From assembly GCF_000373365.1 (NCBI RefSeq), contig NZ_KB891208.1, positions 124,001 to 188,000 on the forward strand: 64,000 bases of DNA, written 5' to 3'. A program made the position numbers and the translations under genes. This DNA comes from Parafrankia discariae (GTDB lineage Bacteria; Actinomycetota; Actinomycetes; Frankiales; Frankiaceae). The notes under the pieces are model-generated. The model searched no databases and was not told where the DNA came from. It was given only the letters and a program-made list of their open reading frames with translations. This document shows, in pieces, positions 18,280 through 29,125 of this stretch (within the stretch, counting starts at the first letter, position 1; the number at the start of each line of letters is the position of its first letter).

Positions 18280-20235
18280 ATGGTTGGAACCCCCAGACAG
18301 GTGGTCGCCGACGTCCAGCGGATCGCGCGGCGGCGCAACGCCCCGATCGTGCTCGAACTCGACCTGACGTCCGATCCGGTCGAGGGCGTGCCCGCGGACC
18401 CGTTGACGGCGGCCGTCTCACACCGGCGGACCGGCCTGCGGGAGATCGTCGACGGGCTGCGCCGAGCGGCCCGGGACGAGCGCGCGAGCGTCGTCGTGGC
18501 GCACGTCGCCGCCTGCGGGATGCCGCTGGCGCGGGTGCAGGAGATCCGGGACGCCGTCGCCGAGTTCCGGGCCGGTGGTGGGGTCGCCCTGGCCTACGCG
18601 GACACCTTCGGCGAGTTCGGCGGCGGCACCGTCGCCTACTACCTGGCCTGCGCGTTCGACGAGATCTGGCTCGCGCCGCCCGGTGACCTGGGGCTGACCG
18701 GCGTCGCGATGGAGACCCCGTTCCTGCGCGACGCGCTCGACCGGCTCGGGGTCACCGTCGAGATCGGTCAGCGCCACGAGTACAAGAACGCGGTGAACAC
18801 GCTGGTGGAACGGGACTTCACCCCCGCCCACCGGGAGGCGCTGGGCCGCCTCGTCGACTCCAGCGCCGAGCAGATCGTCGCCGGGATCGCGCGGAGCCGG
18901 GGCCTGTCGGCCGACCGGGTCCGGCACATGATCGACACCGCGCCGCTGGCCGGCCACGTGGCGCTCTCCGCCGGCCTCGTCGACCGGATCGGCTACCGCG
19001 ACGAGGTCTACGAGCACGCCCGGGAGCGGGCCCGCGCGCTGGCCGGCCTGGAACCGGGCGATGACGCCGGTGAGACGGTCGAACCGGTGCTGAGGTACGT
19101 CTCGGCCTACCGGCGGGCGGCCGTCCGCAAGGCCGAGTCGCCGGTGCGCCGGGCCGGGGCGTTCGCCTCGTCGCTGCCGGCGACGATCTTTTCGCGGGAG
19201 TCCGGCCGTTCCCCCGCGGGGCCGGCCGGTGGTCCCGGGGGCGCGGGACCGGCCGACGCGGCGGCTCTGTCGCCCGCCGGTGCCGGCGTGGTGCCGCCGG
19301 AGATCGATCCGCGCACGTCGGTGGTGGCGCTCGTGCACGGCACCGGGCCGGTGGTCCTCGGCGGGGCCACGATGCCGTTCTCGGGGCCGGTGCTGGCCGC
19401 CGACGCGGTCACGGCAGCCTTCCGCGCCGCCGCGCGTGATCCCTCCGTGGCCGCCGCGGTCTTCCGGGTGGAGAGCCCCGGAGGCTCCTATGTGGCCTCG
19501 GATGTAGTCCGTCGGGAGATCGAACGGTTCCGATCCACGGGCCGTCCAGTCGTCGTCTCGATGGGCTCGGTGGCCGCCTCGGGCGGGTACTTCGTCGCGC
19601 TCGCGGGGGACGTGATCGTCGCGAACCCGGGAACGCTGACCGGGTCCATCGGTGTCTTCGGCGGCAAGCAGGTCGTGCGTGACCTGTTCGACAAGGTCGG
19701 CATCGGCTTCGGCGCCGTCGCCGCCGGCGAGAACGCGCTGATGATGTCCCCGCGCCAGCCGTTCACCCCGACCGAACGGGCCAAGCTCGACGAGTTCCTC
19801 GACCGCGTCTACGCCGACTTCGTGGACAAGGTCGCCCAGGCTCGTCGTCTGTCGCACGGCGACGCCCACGAGCTCGCCCGCGGCCGGGTCTGGACGGGCG
19901 CCGACGCCCACCACCACGGCCTGGTGGACGAACTGGGCGGGCTCGCCCACGCGATCGACCTGGCCTGGGCCCGGGCCGGGCTGCCGGCGGGGGAGACGCC
20001 CCGGGTCCGGCTCACCCCGAAGCCGTCGGTGTTCGACCGGCTGCGCGCGCCGAAGTCCAGCGAGGAGCCGGCCGCGGCGTCCGCGCTGGTACCCGGGGTG
20101 GGAGCGGGGCTCGCCGGCCTCGGAGCGCGGGGCGCGCTGCTCGTCGGCGAGCGGCTGCTGGGCGCCTGCCTGGCCCGGGCGGGCCTGCCGGGCGCCGGCC
20201 CGCTGGTGATGCCGCCGGTCGGCGAGATCCGTTAG
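18280..20235 (+). CDS. sppA: Signal peptide peptidase SppA, S49 family
   Basis: SppA degrades cleaved signal peptides with a Ser/Lys dyad. The 651-residue protein has two tandem crotonase-like halves, as in the long SppA type. The general base is K169 in HEYKNAVNTL, and the nucleophile is S434 in GSVAASGGYF. TLTGSIGVFGGKQ follows. No clear N-terminal transmembrane helix is seen, unlike E. coli SppA, so it may be peripheral or cytoplasmic. A Gly/Pro/Ala-rich linker (about 300-340) joins the halves. ATG 18280 opens the first conserved block. Confidence 0.85.
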   Translation: MVGTPRQVVADVQRIARRRNAPIVLELDLTSDPVEGVPADPLTAAVSHRRTGLREIVDGLRRAARDERASVVVAHVAACGMPLARVQEIRDAVAEFRAGGGVALAYADTFGEFGGGTVAYYLACAFDEIWLAPPGDLGLTGVAMETPFLRDALDRLGVTVEIGQRHEYKNAVNTLVERDFTPAHREALGRLVDSSAEQIVAGIARSRGLSADRVRHMIDTAPLAGHVALSAGLVDRIGYRDEVYEHARERARALAGLEPGDDAGETVEPVLRYVSAYRRAAVRKAESPVRRAGAFASSLPATIFSRESGRSPAGPAGGPGGAGPADAAALSPAGAGVVPPEIDPRTSVVALVHGTGPVVLGGATMPFSGPVLAADAVTAAFRAAARDPSVAAAVFRVESPGGSYVASDVVRREIERFRSTGRPVVVSMGSVAASGGYFVALAGDVIVANPGTLTGSIGVFGGKQVVRDLFDKVGIGFGAVAAGENALMMSPRQPFTPTERAKLDEFLDRVYADFVDKVAQARRLSHGDAHELARGRVWTGADAHHHGLVDELGGLAHAIDLAWARAGLPAGETPRVRLTPKPSVFDRLRAPKSSEEPAAASALVPGVGAGLAGLGARGALLVGERLLGACLARAGLPGAGPLVMPPVGEIR

Positions 20236-21886
<1,651 letters not shown>

Positions 21887-21893
21887 GTCGAGC

Positions 21894-22298
21894 ATGCCCG
21901 TCCGGCGTACCGCGCTGACGACGAGGGCCACGCTGCTGGCCGTCGTCATCTGCGTGCTGGTGTTGACCCTGGCCTATCCGTTGCGGCTGTACCTGCAGCA
22001 GCAGGCGAAGATCTCCGAGCTCACGCGGGCGAACGCCCAGCGGCAGACCAGGGTCGACGACCTGCGCGCGGAGGTCGCCCGTTACGACGACCCGGCGTGG
22101 GTGGCGGACGAGGCGCGCCGCCGGCTGCACTTCATCCTGCCCGGGGAGAAGTCGTACCTGATGCCCACCGCGCCGCAGCCGACCGCGCGGCCCGGAGCGG
22201 ACGCGGCCGGTGGCGCTGGCGACCGGTCCTGGTACGGCCGGCTGTGGTCGCAGCTGGACCAGCCCCCGGCGACCCCGACACCGGCGCCGCCCTCATGA
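21894..22298 (+). CDS. ftsB: Septum formation initiator FtsB/DivIC family protein
   Basis: The 134-residue protein has a short cytoplasmic start, one transmembrane helix (about 12-34), a coiled coil (QQQAKISELTRANAQRQTRVDDLRAEV) and the conserved WVADEARRRLHFILPGEKSY segment, then a Pro-rich tail. FtsB/DivIC links FtsL and FtsQ in the divisome. ATG 21894 lies seven bases after eno, and the stop overlaps the next start (ATGA). Confidence 0.85.
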   Translation: MPVRRTALTTRATLLAVVICVLVLTLAYPLRLYLQQQAKISELTRANAQRQTRVDDLRAEVARYDDPAWVADEARRRLHFILPGEKSYLMPTAPQPTARPGADAAGGAGDRSWYGRLWSQLDQPPATPTPAPPS

Positions 22299-22936
22299 GC
22301 GGCGACGCCGGCGTCACGGGCCGGGCGGACACCGCGCACCGGGCGGGCGAGGCGGGCCGGGCGGACGCCGCGGGCTGGACGGACGCCGAGCGCGCCGTCG
22401 TGCGGCGCCAGCTCGGCCGCCCGCCGCGGGCCGTGCTCGGCGTCGCGCACCGCTGTTCGTGCGGGCTGCCGGACGTCGTGGAGACGGCCCCCCGGCTCGA
22501 GGACGGAACACCGTTCCCGACGCTGTACTACCTGACCTGCCCGCGGGCGGCGTCGGCGATCTCCCGGCTGGAGGGCTCCGGCCTGATGCGGGAGATGACC
22601 GCCCGGCTGGGGGCCGACCCGGCGCTCGCCGCCGCCTACCGCGCCGCCCACCGCGACTACCTGGCCCGTCGCGACGCGCACGACACCCTCCCCGGGGACC
22701 CGAGCGCCGGCGGGATGCCGGACCGGGTCAAGTGCCTGCACGTGCTGGTCGCCCACAGCCTGGCCGCCGGCCCGGGGGTCAATCCGTTCGGTGACGAGGC
22801 TCTCGCCCAGCTCGCCGACTGGGGGGCCCGGGGGCCGTGCGTCGAGCCGGACGGCGCATCCTGTGCGGGGGAACCGGGGGGCTCACGCGGCCAGGCGGCA
22901 CGCGTCGGCCAGGGACGAGAGGAGACCGCCGGATGA
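22295..22936 (+). CDS. DUF501 family protein
   Basis: The 213-residue protein contains the conserved DUF501 block: VVRRQLGRPPRAVLGVAHRC, TPFPTLYYLTCPRA, and VKCLHVLVAHSLAAGPGVNPFGDEAL. Function is unknown, but its place between ftsB and ppx is conserved in actinobacteria. It overlaps both neighbours by ATGA, so translation is coupled. The first 35 residues and the last 40 are low-complexity. Confidence 0.85.
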   Translation: MSGDAGVTGRADTAHRAGEAGRADAAGWTDAERAVVRRQLGRPPRAVLGVAHRCSCGLPDVVETAPRLEDGTPFPTLYYLTCPRAASAISRLEGSGLMREMTARLGADPALAAAYRAAHRDYLARRDAHDTLPGDPSAGGMPDRVKCLHVLVAHSLAAGPGVNPFGDEALAQLADWGARGPCVEPDGASCAGEPGGSRGQAARVGQGREETAG

Positions 22937-23889
22937 CCCGCGTGGCCGCGATCGACTGTGGCACCAACTCCATCCGACTGCTCGTGGCCGAGATCGACGA
23001 GGGTGCGGCCGGCTCCGGCGGGCGGCTGCGCGAGCTGACCCGCCAGATGGAGATCGTCCGGCTCGGCGCCGGCGTCGACCGCACCGGTGAGCTGGCGCCC
23101 GAGGCGCTGGCCCGGACGTTCGCCGCCCTGCGCGACTACTCCGACGAGATCACCCGGCTCGGCGCGACCCGGGTCCGGATGGTCGCCACCAGCGCCACCC
23201 GGGACGCGCGCAACCGCGCCGAGCTGGTCGACGGCGTCCGCGCGATCCTGGGCGTCGACCCCGAGGTGATCAGCGGTGGTGAGGAGGCGGCGCTCTCCTT
23301 CACCGGCGCGATCGGCGACCTCGACGGGGTCGCGACCCCGATCCTGCTGGCCGACATCGGCGGCGGCTCGACCGAACTGGTGCTCGGCGGCGCCGAGGGC
23401 GTCCGGGAGTCGATCTCGGTCAACGTGGGCTGCGTGCGCATGGCGGAGCGTCACCTGCACTCCGATCCACCGGCGCCGGAGCAGATCGCCGCGATCGTCG
23501 CCGACGTGAACGCGGCGTTCGACCTGGCCGAGCGCACGGTGCCCATCACCACCGCCGCCACCCTGGTCGGTGTCGCCGGGACGGTGACCACCGTCGCGGC
23601 CCTGGCCGCCGACCTGCCCACCTACGACCCCGACCGCATCCACCTGATGGTCACCTCGGCCGCCGACGTGGCGGCGGTCACCGCGAGCCTGCTCGAGATG
23701 ACCCACGCCCAGCGCGCGGTACTGCCGGTGATGCACCCCGGGCGGGTGGACGTCATCGCCGCCGGCGCGCTGGTGCTGCGGACCCTCATGGAGCGGGCCG
23801 GAACCCCCTCGGTGATCGCGAGCGAGCGGGACATCCTCGACGGCATCGCTCTCTCCCTGGGCGGAGTGGTCGAGTCCGGGGCTCGGTGA
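22933..23889 (+). CDS. ppx: Exopolyphosphatase/guanosine pentaphosphatase
   Basis: The 318-residue protein belongs to the ASKHA-fold Ppx/GppA family: [55 protein letters not shown] and [13 protein letters not shown]. It would cut polyphosphate or pppGpp. It is the short form without the HD domain, as in actinobacterial Ppx1. ATG 22933 overlaps the stop of the DUF501 gene. Confidence 0.9.
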   Translation: MTRVAAIDCGTNSIRLLVAEIDEGAAGSGGRLRELTRQMEIVRLGAGVDRTGELAPEALARTFAALRDYSDEITRLGATRVRMVATSATRDARNRAELVDGVRAILGVDPEVISGGEEAALSFTGAIGDLDGVATPILLADIGGGSTELVLGGAEGVRESISVNVGCVRMAERHLHSDPPAPEQIAAIVADVNAAFDLAERTVPITTAATLVGVAGTVTTVAALAADLPTYDPDRIHLMVTSAADVAAVTASLLEMTHAQRAVLPVMHPGRVDVIAAGALVLRTLMERAGTPSVIASERDILDGIALSLGGVVESGAR

Positions 23890-23929
23890 ACCCGGCGGGC
23901 ACCACCGCCGGGCCGGCGCCGGGGCCCAG

Positions 23930-24754
23930 GTGAGCGCGGGGCGGTCCGGGGTGGGCGAGCGGTCTCCCGCCGCGCCCGGCTCGGGCTGGCCCGGCGACCC
24001 GGCCGTCCCGGGCACCCCGGTAGCCCGCTCCGGGCCCGAGGTCGCCGGCCTGGCCGGGGCGGCTCCGAGCTGCGACGAGCTCGACGCGCGGATGTCGGTC
24101 TGCCGGGCCTGCCCGCGGCTGGTCGACTGGCGCGAGGAGGTCGCCGCCGCCCGCCGGGCCGCGTACGCCGACCAGCCTTACTGGGGCCGGCCGGTGCCCT
24201 CGTTCGGGCCGGCCGACGCGCGGACGCTGATCGTCGGCCTCGCCCCCGCCGCGCACGGTGGCAACCGGACCGGTCGGATCTTCACCGGCGACCGCAGTGG
24301 GGACTGGCTGTTCGCCGCGCTGCACCGGGCCGGCCTGGCCGCCCTCGGAACCTCCGTCTCCGCCGGTGACGGCCAGCGGATGACCGGCGCGCGGGTGGTC
24401 GCCGCCGTCCGGTGCGCGCCGCCGGCGAACAAGCCCACCCCGGCCGAGCGGGACACCTGCCGGCCCTGGCTCGTCCGTGAGCTGGAGCTGCTGCGACCGA
24501 CTCTGCGGTCGATCGTCGTGCTGGGGGGCTTCGCCTGGTCCGCGCTGTGGCCGGCGCTCGCCCGGGCCGGCTACCCGACGCCGGCGCGGCGTGTTCCGTT
24601 CGGCCACGGCGTCGCGGCGGACGCGGGCCCGGTGCGGATCCTCGGGTGCTACCACCCGAGCCAGCAGAACACGTTCACCGGCCGGCTGACCGAGCCGATG
24701 CTCGACGCCGTCCTCGCCGCCGCCGTGGCCGATCCGGTGACCCGGCCGGTCTGA
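23930..24754 (+). CDS. Family 5 uracil-DNA glycosylase
   Basis: The 274-residue protein has UdgB motif [20 protein letters not shown] and motif [11 protein letters not shown]. Four cysteines suit a [4Fe-4S] cluster: VCRACPRL, then [17 protein letters not shown] with two Cys 15 residues apart. Family 5 enzymes remove uracil and other deaminated bases and are common in high-GC actinobacteria. GTG 23930 is taken as the start, but the first 45 residues are low-complexity and the true start could be later. It lies 40 bases after ppx. Confidence 0.85.
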   Translation: MSAGRSGVGERSPAAPGSGWPGDPAVPGTPVARSGPEVAGLAGAAPSCDELDARMSVCRACPRLVDWREEVAAARRAAYADQPYWGRPVPSFGPADARTLIVGLAPAAHGGNRTGRIFTGDRSGDWLFAALHRAGLAALGTSVSAGDGQRMTGARVVAAVRCAPPANKPTPAERDTCRPWLVRELELLRPTLRSIVVLGGFAWSALWPALARAGYPTPARRVPFGHGVAADAGPVRILGCYHPSQQNTFTGRLTEPMLDAVLAAAVADPVTRPV

Positions 24755-24907
24755 CGGCCGTGCGCGGGGCTGATGGTGGCGTCCCGAGCCGCCCGGTCGG
24801 GGCGTGTTCGCGGGGCCGCGAATCGCCGCGGGACCAGGTTACCGAAACCACACTGAGGGTCGAGTCTTGCGGAAACATCTATTACCGTATCCGGTGGGAG
24901 CGGGACT

Positions 24908-24920
24908 TCCGCTATGCGGA
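24908..24920. promoter_or_regulatory. Operator-like dyad (IclR-type appearance)
   Basis: TCCGC-TAT-GCGGA is a perfect five-base dyad with a three-base centre, resembling IclR-family operators. A TTGCGGAAAC stretch lies 41 bases upstream. No intact gene follows, so the target is unknown or lost. Confidence 0.3.
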
Positions 24921-25558
24921 GACAGTGGGCCAGATCACGCTGTGACCGGCTATCGGACTAACACGCGGGTCGTGTGGTGAAGGCTCGGTGTGGTCTTCGA
25001 GGTTCGCCGTGGCGGCTGGGGCAGCCGCATTTTTCCTCGCCGAGAACGTGGTTCACCGCGGATCTCATTGTCCGCGGGGATACGAACCGGTGAACCCGCC
25101 GGCGGTCCTGGTGGGGCGGGTCGGACCGTCCGGCCCGGATCCGGCGACCGGCGGTGATCGCGGAGCCCCCTTCGCCCAGGGCGCGTGACCCGGGTCCCGG
25201 TGGCCCGTGGTATCGCTTTCCGCTTCCGAGGCCGTGCGGAAGGTGTATCCCGGGTGTCCGCTGTGATGCCACTGTGTGGCCAGCGTCACTCCGAGGTGGC
25301 GGACGGCGGGGGTGTCGGGGGGTGGTCCGGTGGAGACACCGGAGGCGGGCCGGTGGTCCGCGCGAGGGTGGGTCGGGTCCGGTCGCCGGGCGCGGTCCGG
25401 GAGTGCGCGGTCCGGGGGTGCGCGGGTGCGCGGGCCGTCCGCGGCGGCGGCCGAGTCGAGACGGCCTTCCCGACACCGGCCGAATGGCCTTCGAATTAGA
25501 TCCGCGGTTCCCGGCCGGTGTCGGCTGAATGACATCAGGGGCACGCCGGAGGATTTCG

Positions 25559-25651
25559 ATGGCACTGGCACTGGATTCCGGTCGGCGCCGGGAACAACCG
25601 CCGGAATTCACCCGGCTGCCGTGGGTACGGATTCTCGCGCCGCACCACTGA
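25559..25651 (+). CDS. Possible 30-codon small protein
   Basis: ATG 25559 follows GGAGG by six bases and opens a 30-codon frame starting MALALDSGRRREQ and ending WVRILAPHH. It has no known domain and sits alone in a gene-poor region. The ribosome-binding site is the only support. Confidence 0.22.
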   Translation: MALALDSGRRREQPPEFTRLPWVRILAPHH

Positions 25652-26503
25652 TAACGACAGGAATCCGCCGGGCCGGTGCCGCCGGCGGCACCGGTGCCCG
25701 CCGCGCCATGTCTTTCGTGCCCGGTGGGCACTTTGTCGCGGCACCGGGCAGGCGGGGCGGTACGGCCCGGCCGACCTGCCGTGCCGCCCCACCGCCACGG
25801 CCGGCCGGAGGGCCCGCCTCGAACACGCCCCGTTGTCATCCTCGCCGCCGGCCCGCCCGCGACAGGCGGGCCCGCCACGGAACCGCCCGGGCGCGCCGCG
25901 CGCCGCGGCCGCCGGCTCGGGCGGCGTCCTTGGGCGACCTCGCGCGCGGCGGCGCCGGCGCCGCGGATCACTGCCCGTGCCGCGTCGGCGAGGCCACCGT
26001 GCCGCCGGCCGGGGGAGCGGCCGTCCGGCGGGATCGACCGCGTGGCGGGATCGACCGCCACGACTGGGATTACCGGCTCGCCGGCCGGCCGGGGCGGCGG
26101 GTCGCGGTGGGCCGCCTGCCGGCGGGAACGCCCGGGCCGGACCGCCGCCCGCCGGCCCGGCCGGGTGCGCGGCGCGCCGTCCGGCCGGCGCGGCCGTTCG
26201 CCTGGGCGGGGGCCGGACGGGCCGGGGCCTTCAGTATTCTTGATCTTCATGCGTACGCGGGGGGCGGGCCGGGAACGGTCCCGTCCGGGACCGGGGAGCG
26301 CCGTGCGGGGGCTGGCGGCCGTCCCACCCCCTGCCGGATTCGAACCGCGGAGTGACCGCACGCCGCAGGAGAGCGGTGTGCGCGTCGCTGTCGTCACAAA
26401 GAGTCACGAATTCGTCCGTGGCGGCCTCTCCGCGCGACTTTTCCTGCGATGTGTCATTCCCAGACCCTACGTAGCGTGGTAGAAACATCAGCGATGTGAA
26501 CGA

Positions 26504-26578
26504 GCCGGTGTATCCCAACAGGTAGAGGAGGCTGTCCTAAAAACAGCTCGAGTGTCGGTTCGACTCCGACCACCGGCA
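26504..26578 (+). tRNA. tRNA-like gene, predicted anticodon UAA, short variable loop
   Basis: A cloverleaf can be drawn. The acceptor stem is GCCGGTG (26504-26510) with CACCGGC (26571-26577). The anticodon stem is GCTGT (26531-26535) with ACAGC (26543-26547), with a loop CCTAAAA. The T arm is GTCGG-TTCGACT-CCGAC (26554-26570). The D arm is short (TCC/GGA) with GGTAGA in the loop. In the seven-base loop the anticodon is TAA (would read UUA, Leu), but position 33 is C instead of T. The variable region is only about six bases, unlike the long arm of tRNA-Leu such as bldA. The discriminator A is followed by CCT, so CCA is not encoded. Either an odd functional tRNA or a decaying, mobile-element-derived one. 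Confidence 0.6.
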
Positions 26579-26651
26579 CCTATCAATGTCGACCGCCGCG
26601 CCTGGTAATGCCCCTGTGGGGGCGGCGGTCGGCAGGCTCGTGATCAGCATC

Positions 26652-26675
26652 GGCGCCCTTTGTCTGAAGGGCGCC
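26652..26675. terminator. Hairpin downstream of the tRNA-like gene
   Basis: GGCGCCCTT (26652-26660) and AAGGGCGCC (26667-26675) form a perfect nine-base stem with loop TGTCTG. It lies 74 bases past the tRNA-like gene. The rest of 26579-26953 shows no gene, and GGGGAGG at about 26938-26944 is the ribosome-binding site of the next gene. Confidence 0.55.
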
Positions 26676-26953
26676 TCCGTGCGGACTGATTCTTGCGGCG
26701 GCACGCATTGCGTCCGCTCCTGTCCCTTTCGCCCCTTCTGTTACTGCTCGACGAGTGGGGACCCGGGGTTCCGGTGATCCACGCCCGGGGCCGCCGGGGT
26801 CGCGCCACCCCGAGACCGGTCGACTGTCCCGGGTGCGTGGCGGGATCACGTTGCGCGCCAGGTGCGGAACGCTCCTCATCCGGTGGCCGTTGTACTGTGC
26901 GATCGCGTGCGGCAGGTGGACCGTCCGCGACTCGCTGGGGAGGTCCAGGCCCG

Positions 26954-27751
26954 ATGGCAGAGCTGCGTTCATCCAACCCGGCGTTCACCCGGTCGGGTTT
27001 CGGCCAGAGCCGCTCGCCGGTCCCACCCGCCGGTTCCTGGCCGCAGGGCGGCCCGGCTCCGTGGCCGGGCGGCCCACCGCCCACCCCGGCCTTCGACCGG
27101 TTGACCTTCGACGACGTCGTCATGCACACGCTCGGCGTGTTCGCGGTGATGCTGGTCGGCGCGGGTTTCGGCTGGTACCTCTCGTCCGACTCGCCGGGCA
27201 TCGCGCTCGGGGCCGGTGTCGCGGCGCTCGCGCTGAGCTTCGTCATCTCGCTGCGCAGCCGGATCAGCCCGGCGCTCGTGGTGGTCTTCGCCGCGCTGGA
27301 GGGCCTGCTCGTCGGCGCGGTCTCGCGGTTCTACGAGTCCGCGTTCTCGGGCGTCGTGCTCCAGGCCCTGCTCGGCACGGCGCTGGTGTTCGTCGCCATG
27401 CTCGTGGCCTACCGCAGCCGGCGGCTGCGGGCCACCCCCCGCATGGCGCGCATCGTCACGGGCGCCCTGCTGGGCGTGGTGCTGCTCGGTATCACCGATC
27501 TCGTCATCAGGGCCGTGTCCGGCAGCCATCTGCCCGTGATCAACGACGCGTCGCCGCTGGGTATCCTGTTCAGCGTCGCGGTGCTCGTGGTGGCCAGCCT
27601 GCAGTTCATCCTCGACTTCGACTACATCGAGCGGGCGGTGGCCTCCGGCGCGCCTCGTGAGGAGGCCTGGCGGGCCGCGTTCGGCCTGCTGGTCGGCTTC
27701 GTCTGGGTGTACCTGGAGCTGCTGCGCCTGCTCTCCAAGCTCCGGCAGTAA
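26954..27751 (+). CDS. Bax1-I family membrane protein (YccA-like)
   Basis: The 265-residue protein has a Pro/Gly-rich N-terminal 45 residues and then about seven transmembrane helices. The last part, DFDYIERAVASGAPREEAWRAAFGLLVGFVWVYLELLRLL, is characteristic of the bacterial Bax inhibitor-1-related (PF12811) group. The role is unknown, and channel or stress functions are proposed for the superfamily. ATG 26954 has GGGGAGG upstream. It is convergent with the next gene, with an 11-base gap. Confidence 0.85.
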   Translation: MAELRSSNPAFTRSGFGQSRSPVPPAGSWPQGGPAPWPGGPPPTPAFDRLTFDDVVMHTLGVFAVMLVGAGFGWYLSSDSPGIALGAGVAALALSFVISLRSRISPALVVVFAALEGLLVGAVSRFYESAFSGVVLQALLGTALVFVAMLVAYRSRRLRATPRMARIVTGALLGVVLLGITDLVIRAVSGSHLPVINDASPLGILFSVAVLVVASLQFILDFDYIERAVASGAPREEAWRAAFGLLVGFVWVYLELLRLLSKLRQ

Positions 27752-27762
27752 CTCCGGCGCCG

Positions 27763-28170
27763 TCAGCCGGAGCGGTTCGGCCCCGCGGTGGTCGGCGTGA
27801 TCCTGATCAGGCAGCGCTGCTCGCGCACCATCGCGGCGCGGTAGTCGTCCCAGTCCGGGTGCTCTCCCGAGACCTGGCGGTAGTAGGCGATCAGCCCGTC
27901 GAGGGCGTCGGGCAGCCGGACGATCTCGGCGGTGCCGCTGATCTGCACCCACGGCCCGAAGAAGCCGTCGGAGAGCACGCACAGGTGCACCCGCGGGTCC
28001 CGCTCGACGTTCGTGGTCTTCAGCGCGGTGACGCGGGTGCTGATCACCAGCGCGTCATCCGCCACGCCGACCAGAACGGGCGACAGCTGGGGGGTGCCGT
28101 CCCGGCGGGTGGTACCCAGGACGGCACGATGATGTTCCAGGACGAACGCCTGGGCGGCGGCGAGATCCAC
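27763..28170 (-). CDS. PPOX-class flavin/F420-dependent protein
   Basis: The 135-residue protein has the split beta-barrel pattern of pyridoxamine-phosphate-oxidase-like proteins: AVLGTTRRDGTPQLSPVLV, VISTRVTALKTTNVERDPRVHLCV, WVQISGTAEIV, and a C-terminal CLIRITPTT strand. The alignment and actinobacterial origin suggest the F420-binding group, but FMN is possible. GTG 28170 is chosen because it gives the usual length. An ATG nine codons upstream exists. Confidence 0.75.
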   Translation of the reverse strand: MDLAAAQAFVLEHHRAVLGTTRRDGTPQLSPVLVGVADDALVISTRVTALKTTNVERDPRVHLCVLSDGFFGPWVQISGTAEIVRLPDALDGLIAYYRQVSGEHPDWDDYRAAMVREQRCLIRITPTTAGPNRSG

Positions 28171-28287
28171 GCCGTCATTGTGGCCCGGCGGGCCCACGGC
28201 CGCCCGCCGGCCGGGCCGGCCGGCGGCCCGGCCCGGGCCCGGCCGCCGGCCGGAATCACTGTTCAGTCGCTGATCGCGTGCCGAGCC

Positions 28288-28515
28288 TCAGACGCGGATC
28301 GCGCGCCGACGCAGGTCGGCCTCGTGCACCACGGCCGCCGCGTACCGGTGCGGCAGGCTGTGCGCGTCCCGTAGCCAGCCCACCCGTTCCGAGAAGCGCA
28401 ACAGCCCGGGTCCGTCGTGCAGGCGGGCGAGCCAGTGCCCGACGTCGTGTCCGGTCGCCTGCGGCATGCGGTCGATGAGTCCCTGGTGGATCTGCGGGGA
28501 GCGGTACTGCGACAT
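28288..28515 (-). CDS. DUF4287-like small protein
   Basis: The 75-residue protein (MSQYRSPQIHQGLIDRMPQATG, then SERVGWLRDAHSLPHRYAAAVVHEADLRRR) resembles DUF4287 proteins of unknown function. ATG 28515 follows GGAGG by six bases. The upstream 28171-28287 stretch is an extremely GC-rich, self-complementary GGCC run that may end transcription of this gene. Confidence 0.65.
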   Translation of the reverse strand: MSQYRSPQIHQGLIDRMPQATGHDVGHWLARLHDGPGLLRFSERVGWLRDAHSLPHRYAAAVVHEADLRRRAIRV

Positions 28516-28624
28516 GCGCGCCTCCAGAGGTTGAACCCGACGTCAACGGACCATGAAGCGAGCGTGCCTCATGCCACACGTCTGAGCAAGACCCGACAGT
28601 GCCATCGTCGGGTATCCTGCCCGG

Positions 28625-29011
28625 ATGTCGGATTCGGTCCGTGAGCTGTCCCGGCAGACGAACCTGCTGCTCTCCCGCGTGCGGAGCTGGACGGGCTCGT
28701 CCTGGGACGTGCGGATCCCCACCGGACAGACGCGCGCCGCCCGGCTCCGGACACTGATCGACGAGCTGGCTGTGCTCGGCCGGCAGGCCGGCAGCGGCGC
28801 TCCGCTCGGCGTCCGTCCGCCGCGGGTGGCGGATCACGCCCTGCCCGACCAGCTCATCGTCCTCGCGGATGACTTCCTCGACGCCGTCACCTCGGCGGAC
28901 CGCACCGCCGCGCCGAACCGGAAGGCGGAGCTGATGGGTCGGGCGCTCACCGCGGTGAGCACCGCCCGCGACGACCTCGACGGCCCGGGTTTCGGCTTCC
29001 GACCACGCTGA
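28625..29011 (+). CDS. Hypothetical actinobacterial protein
   Basis: The 128-residue protein is soluble and mostly helical: SVRELSRQTNLLLSRVRSWT, ARLRTLIDELAVLGRQA, DQLIVLADDFLDAV, ALTAVSTARDDLD. I do not recognise a family. There is no ribosome-binding site before ATG 28625, and a TATCCT -10-like box about 10 bases upstream suggests a leaderless transcript. It is divergent from the DUF4287 gene. Confidence 0.6.
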   Translation: MSDSVRELSRQTNLLLSRVRSWTGSSWDVRIPTGQTRAARLRTLIDELAVLGRQAGSGAPLGVRPPRVADHALPDQLIVLADDFLDAVTSADRTAAPNRKAELMGRALTAVSTARDDLDGPGFGFRPR

Positions 29012-29125
29012 CCGGCCGCCCCCGGCCCCGGCCGCGTCTCGGCCCCGGCCCCGGCCCCGTCGATCCGAACCGGGTCGGGCCGTGTCGATCCCGGCTGGGC
29101 CGGCCGCGCGTGGCGGTGCCCCGCC

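Larger units (their letters stand above)
24755..26503. other. Gene-poor 1.75-kb region
   Basis: Open frames here are long on several strands at once, Arg/Pro/Gly-rich and without recognisable domains, so I treat them as chance. The first 200 bases are less GC-rich and contain an operator-like dyad. A short ORF with a strong ribosome-binding site starts at 25559. Near 25390-25440 there are GCGCGGTCCGGG-type direct repeats. It looks like a decayed or regulatory segment next to a tRNA-like gene. Confidence 0.5.

Noticed and set aside
26333-26355. Minus-strand T-arm-like GGTTCGAATCC and a stem-loop with CTC near 26370, suggesting another tRNA
   Set aside because: Only three T-stem pairs form, and no matching acceptor or D arm was found.
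24958-26397. Long minus- and plus-strand frames in the gene-poor region
   Set aside because: Several overlapping frames are open at once, all Arg/Pro/Gly-rich, without domains or start signals. This is expected by chance at this GC content.
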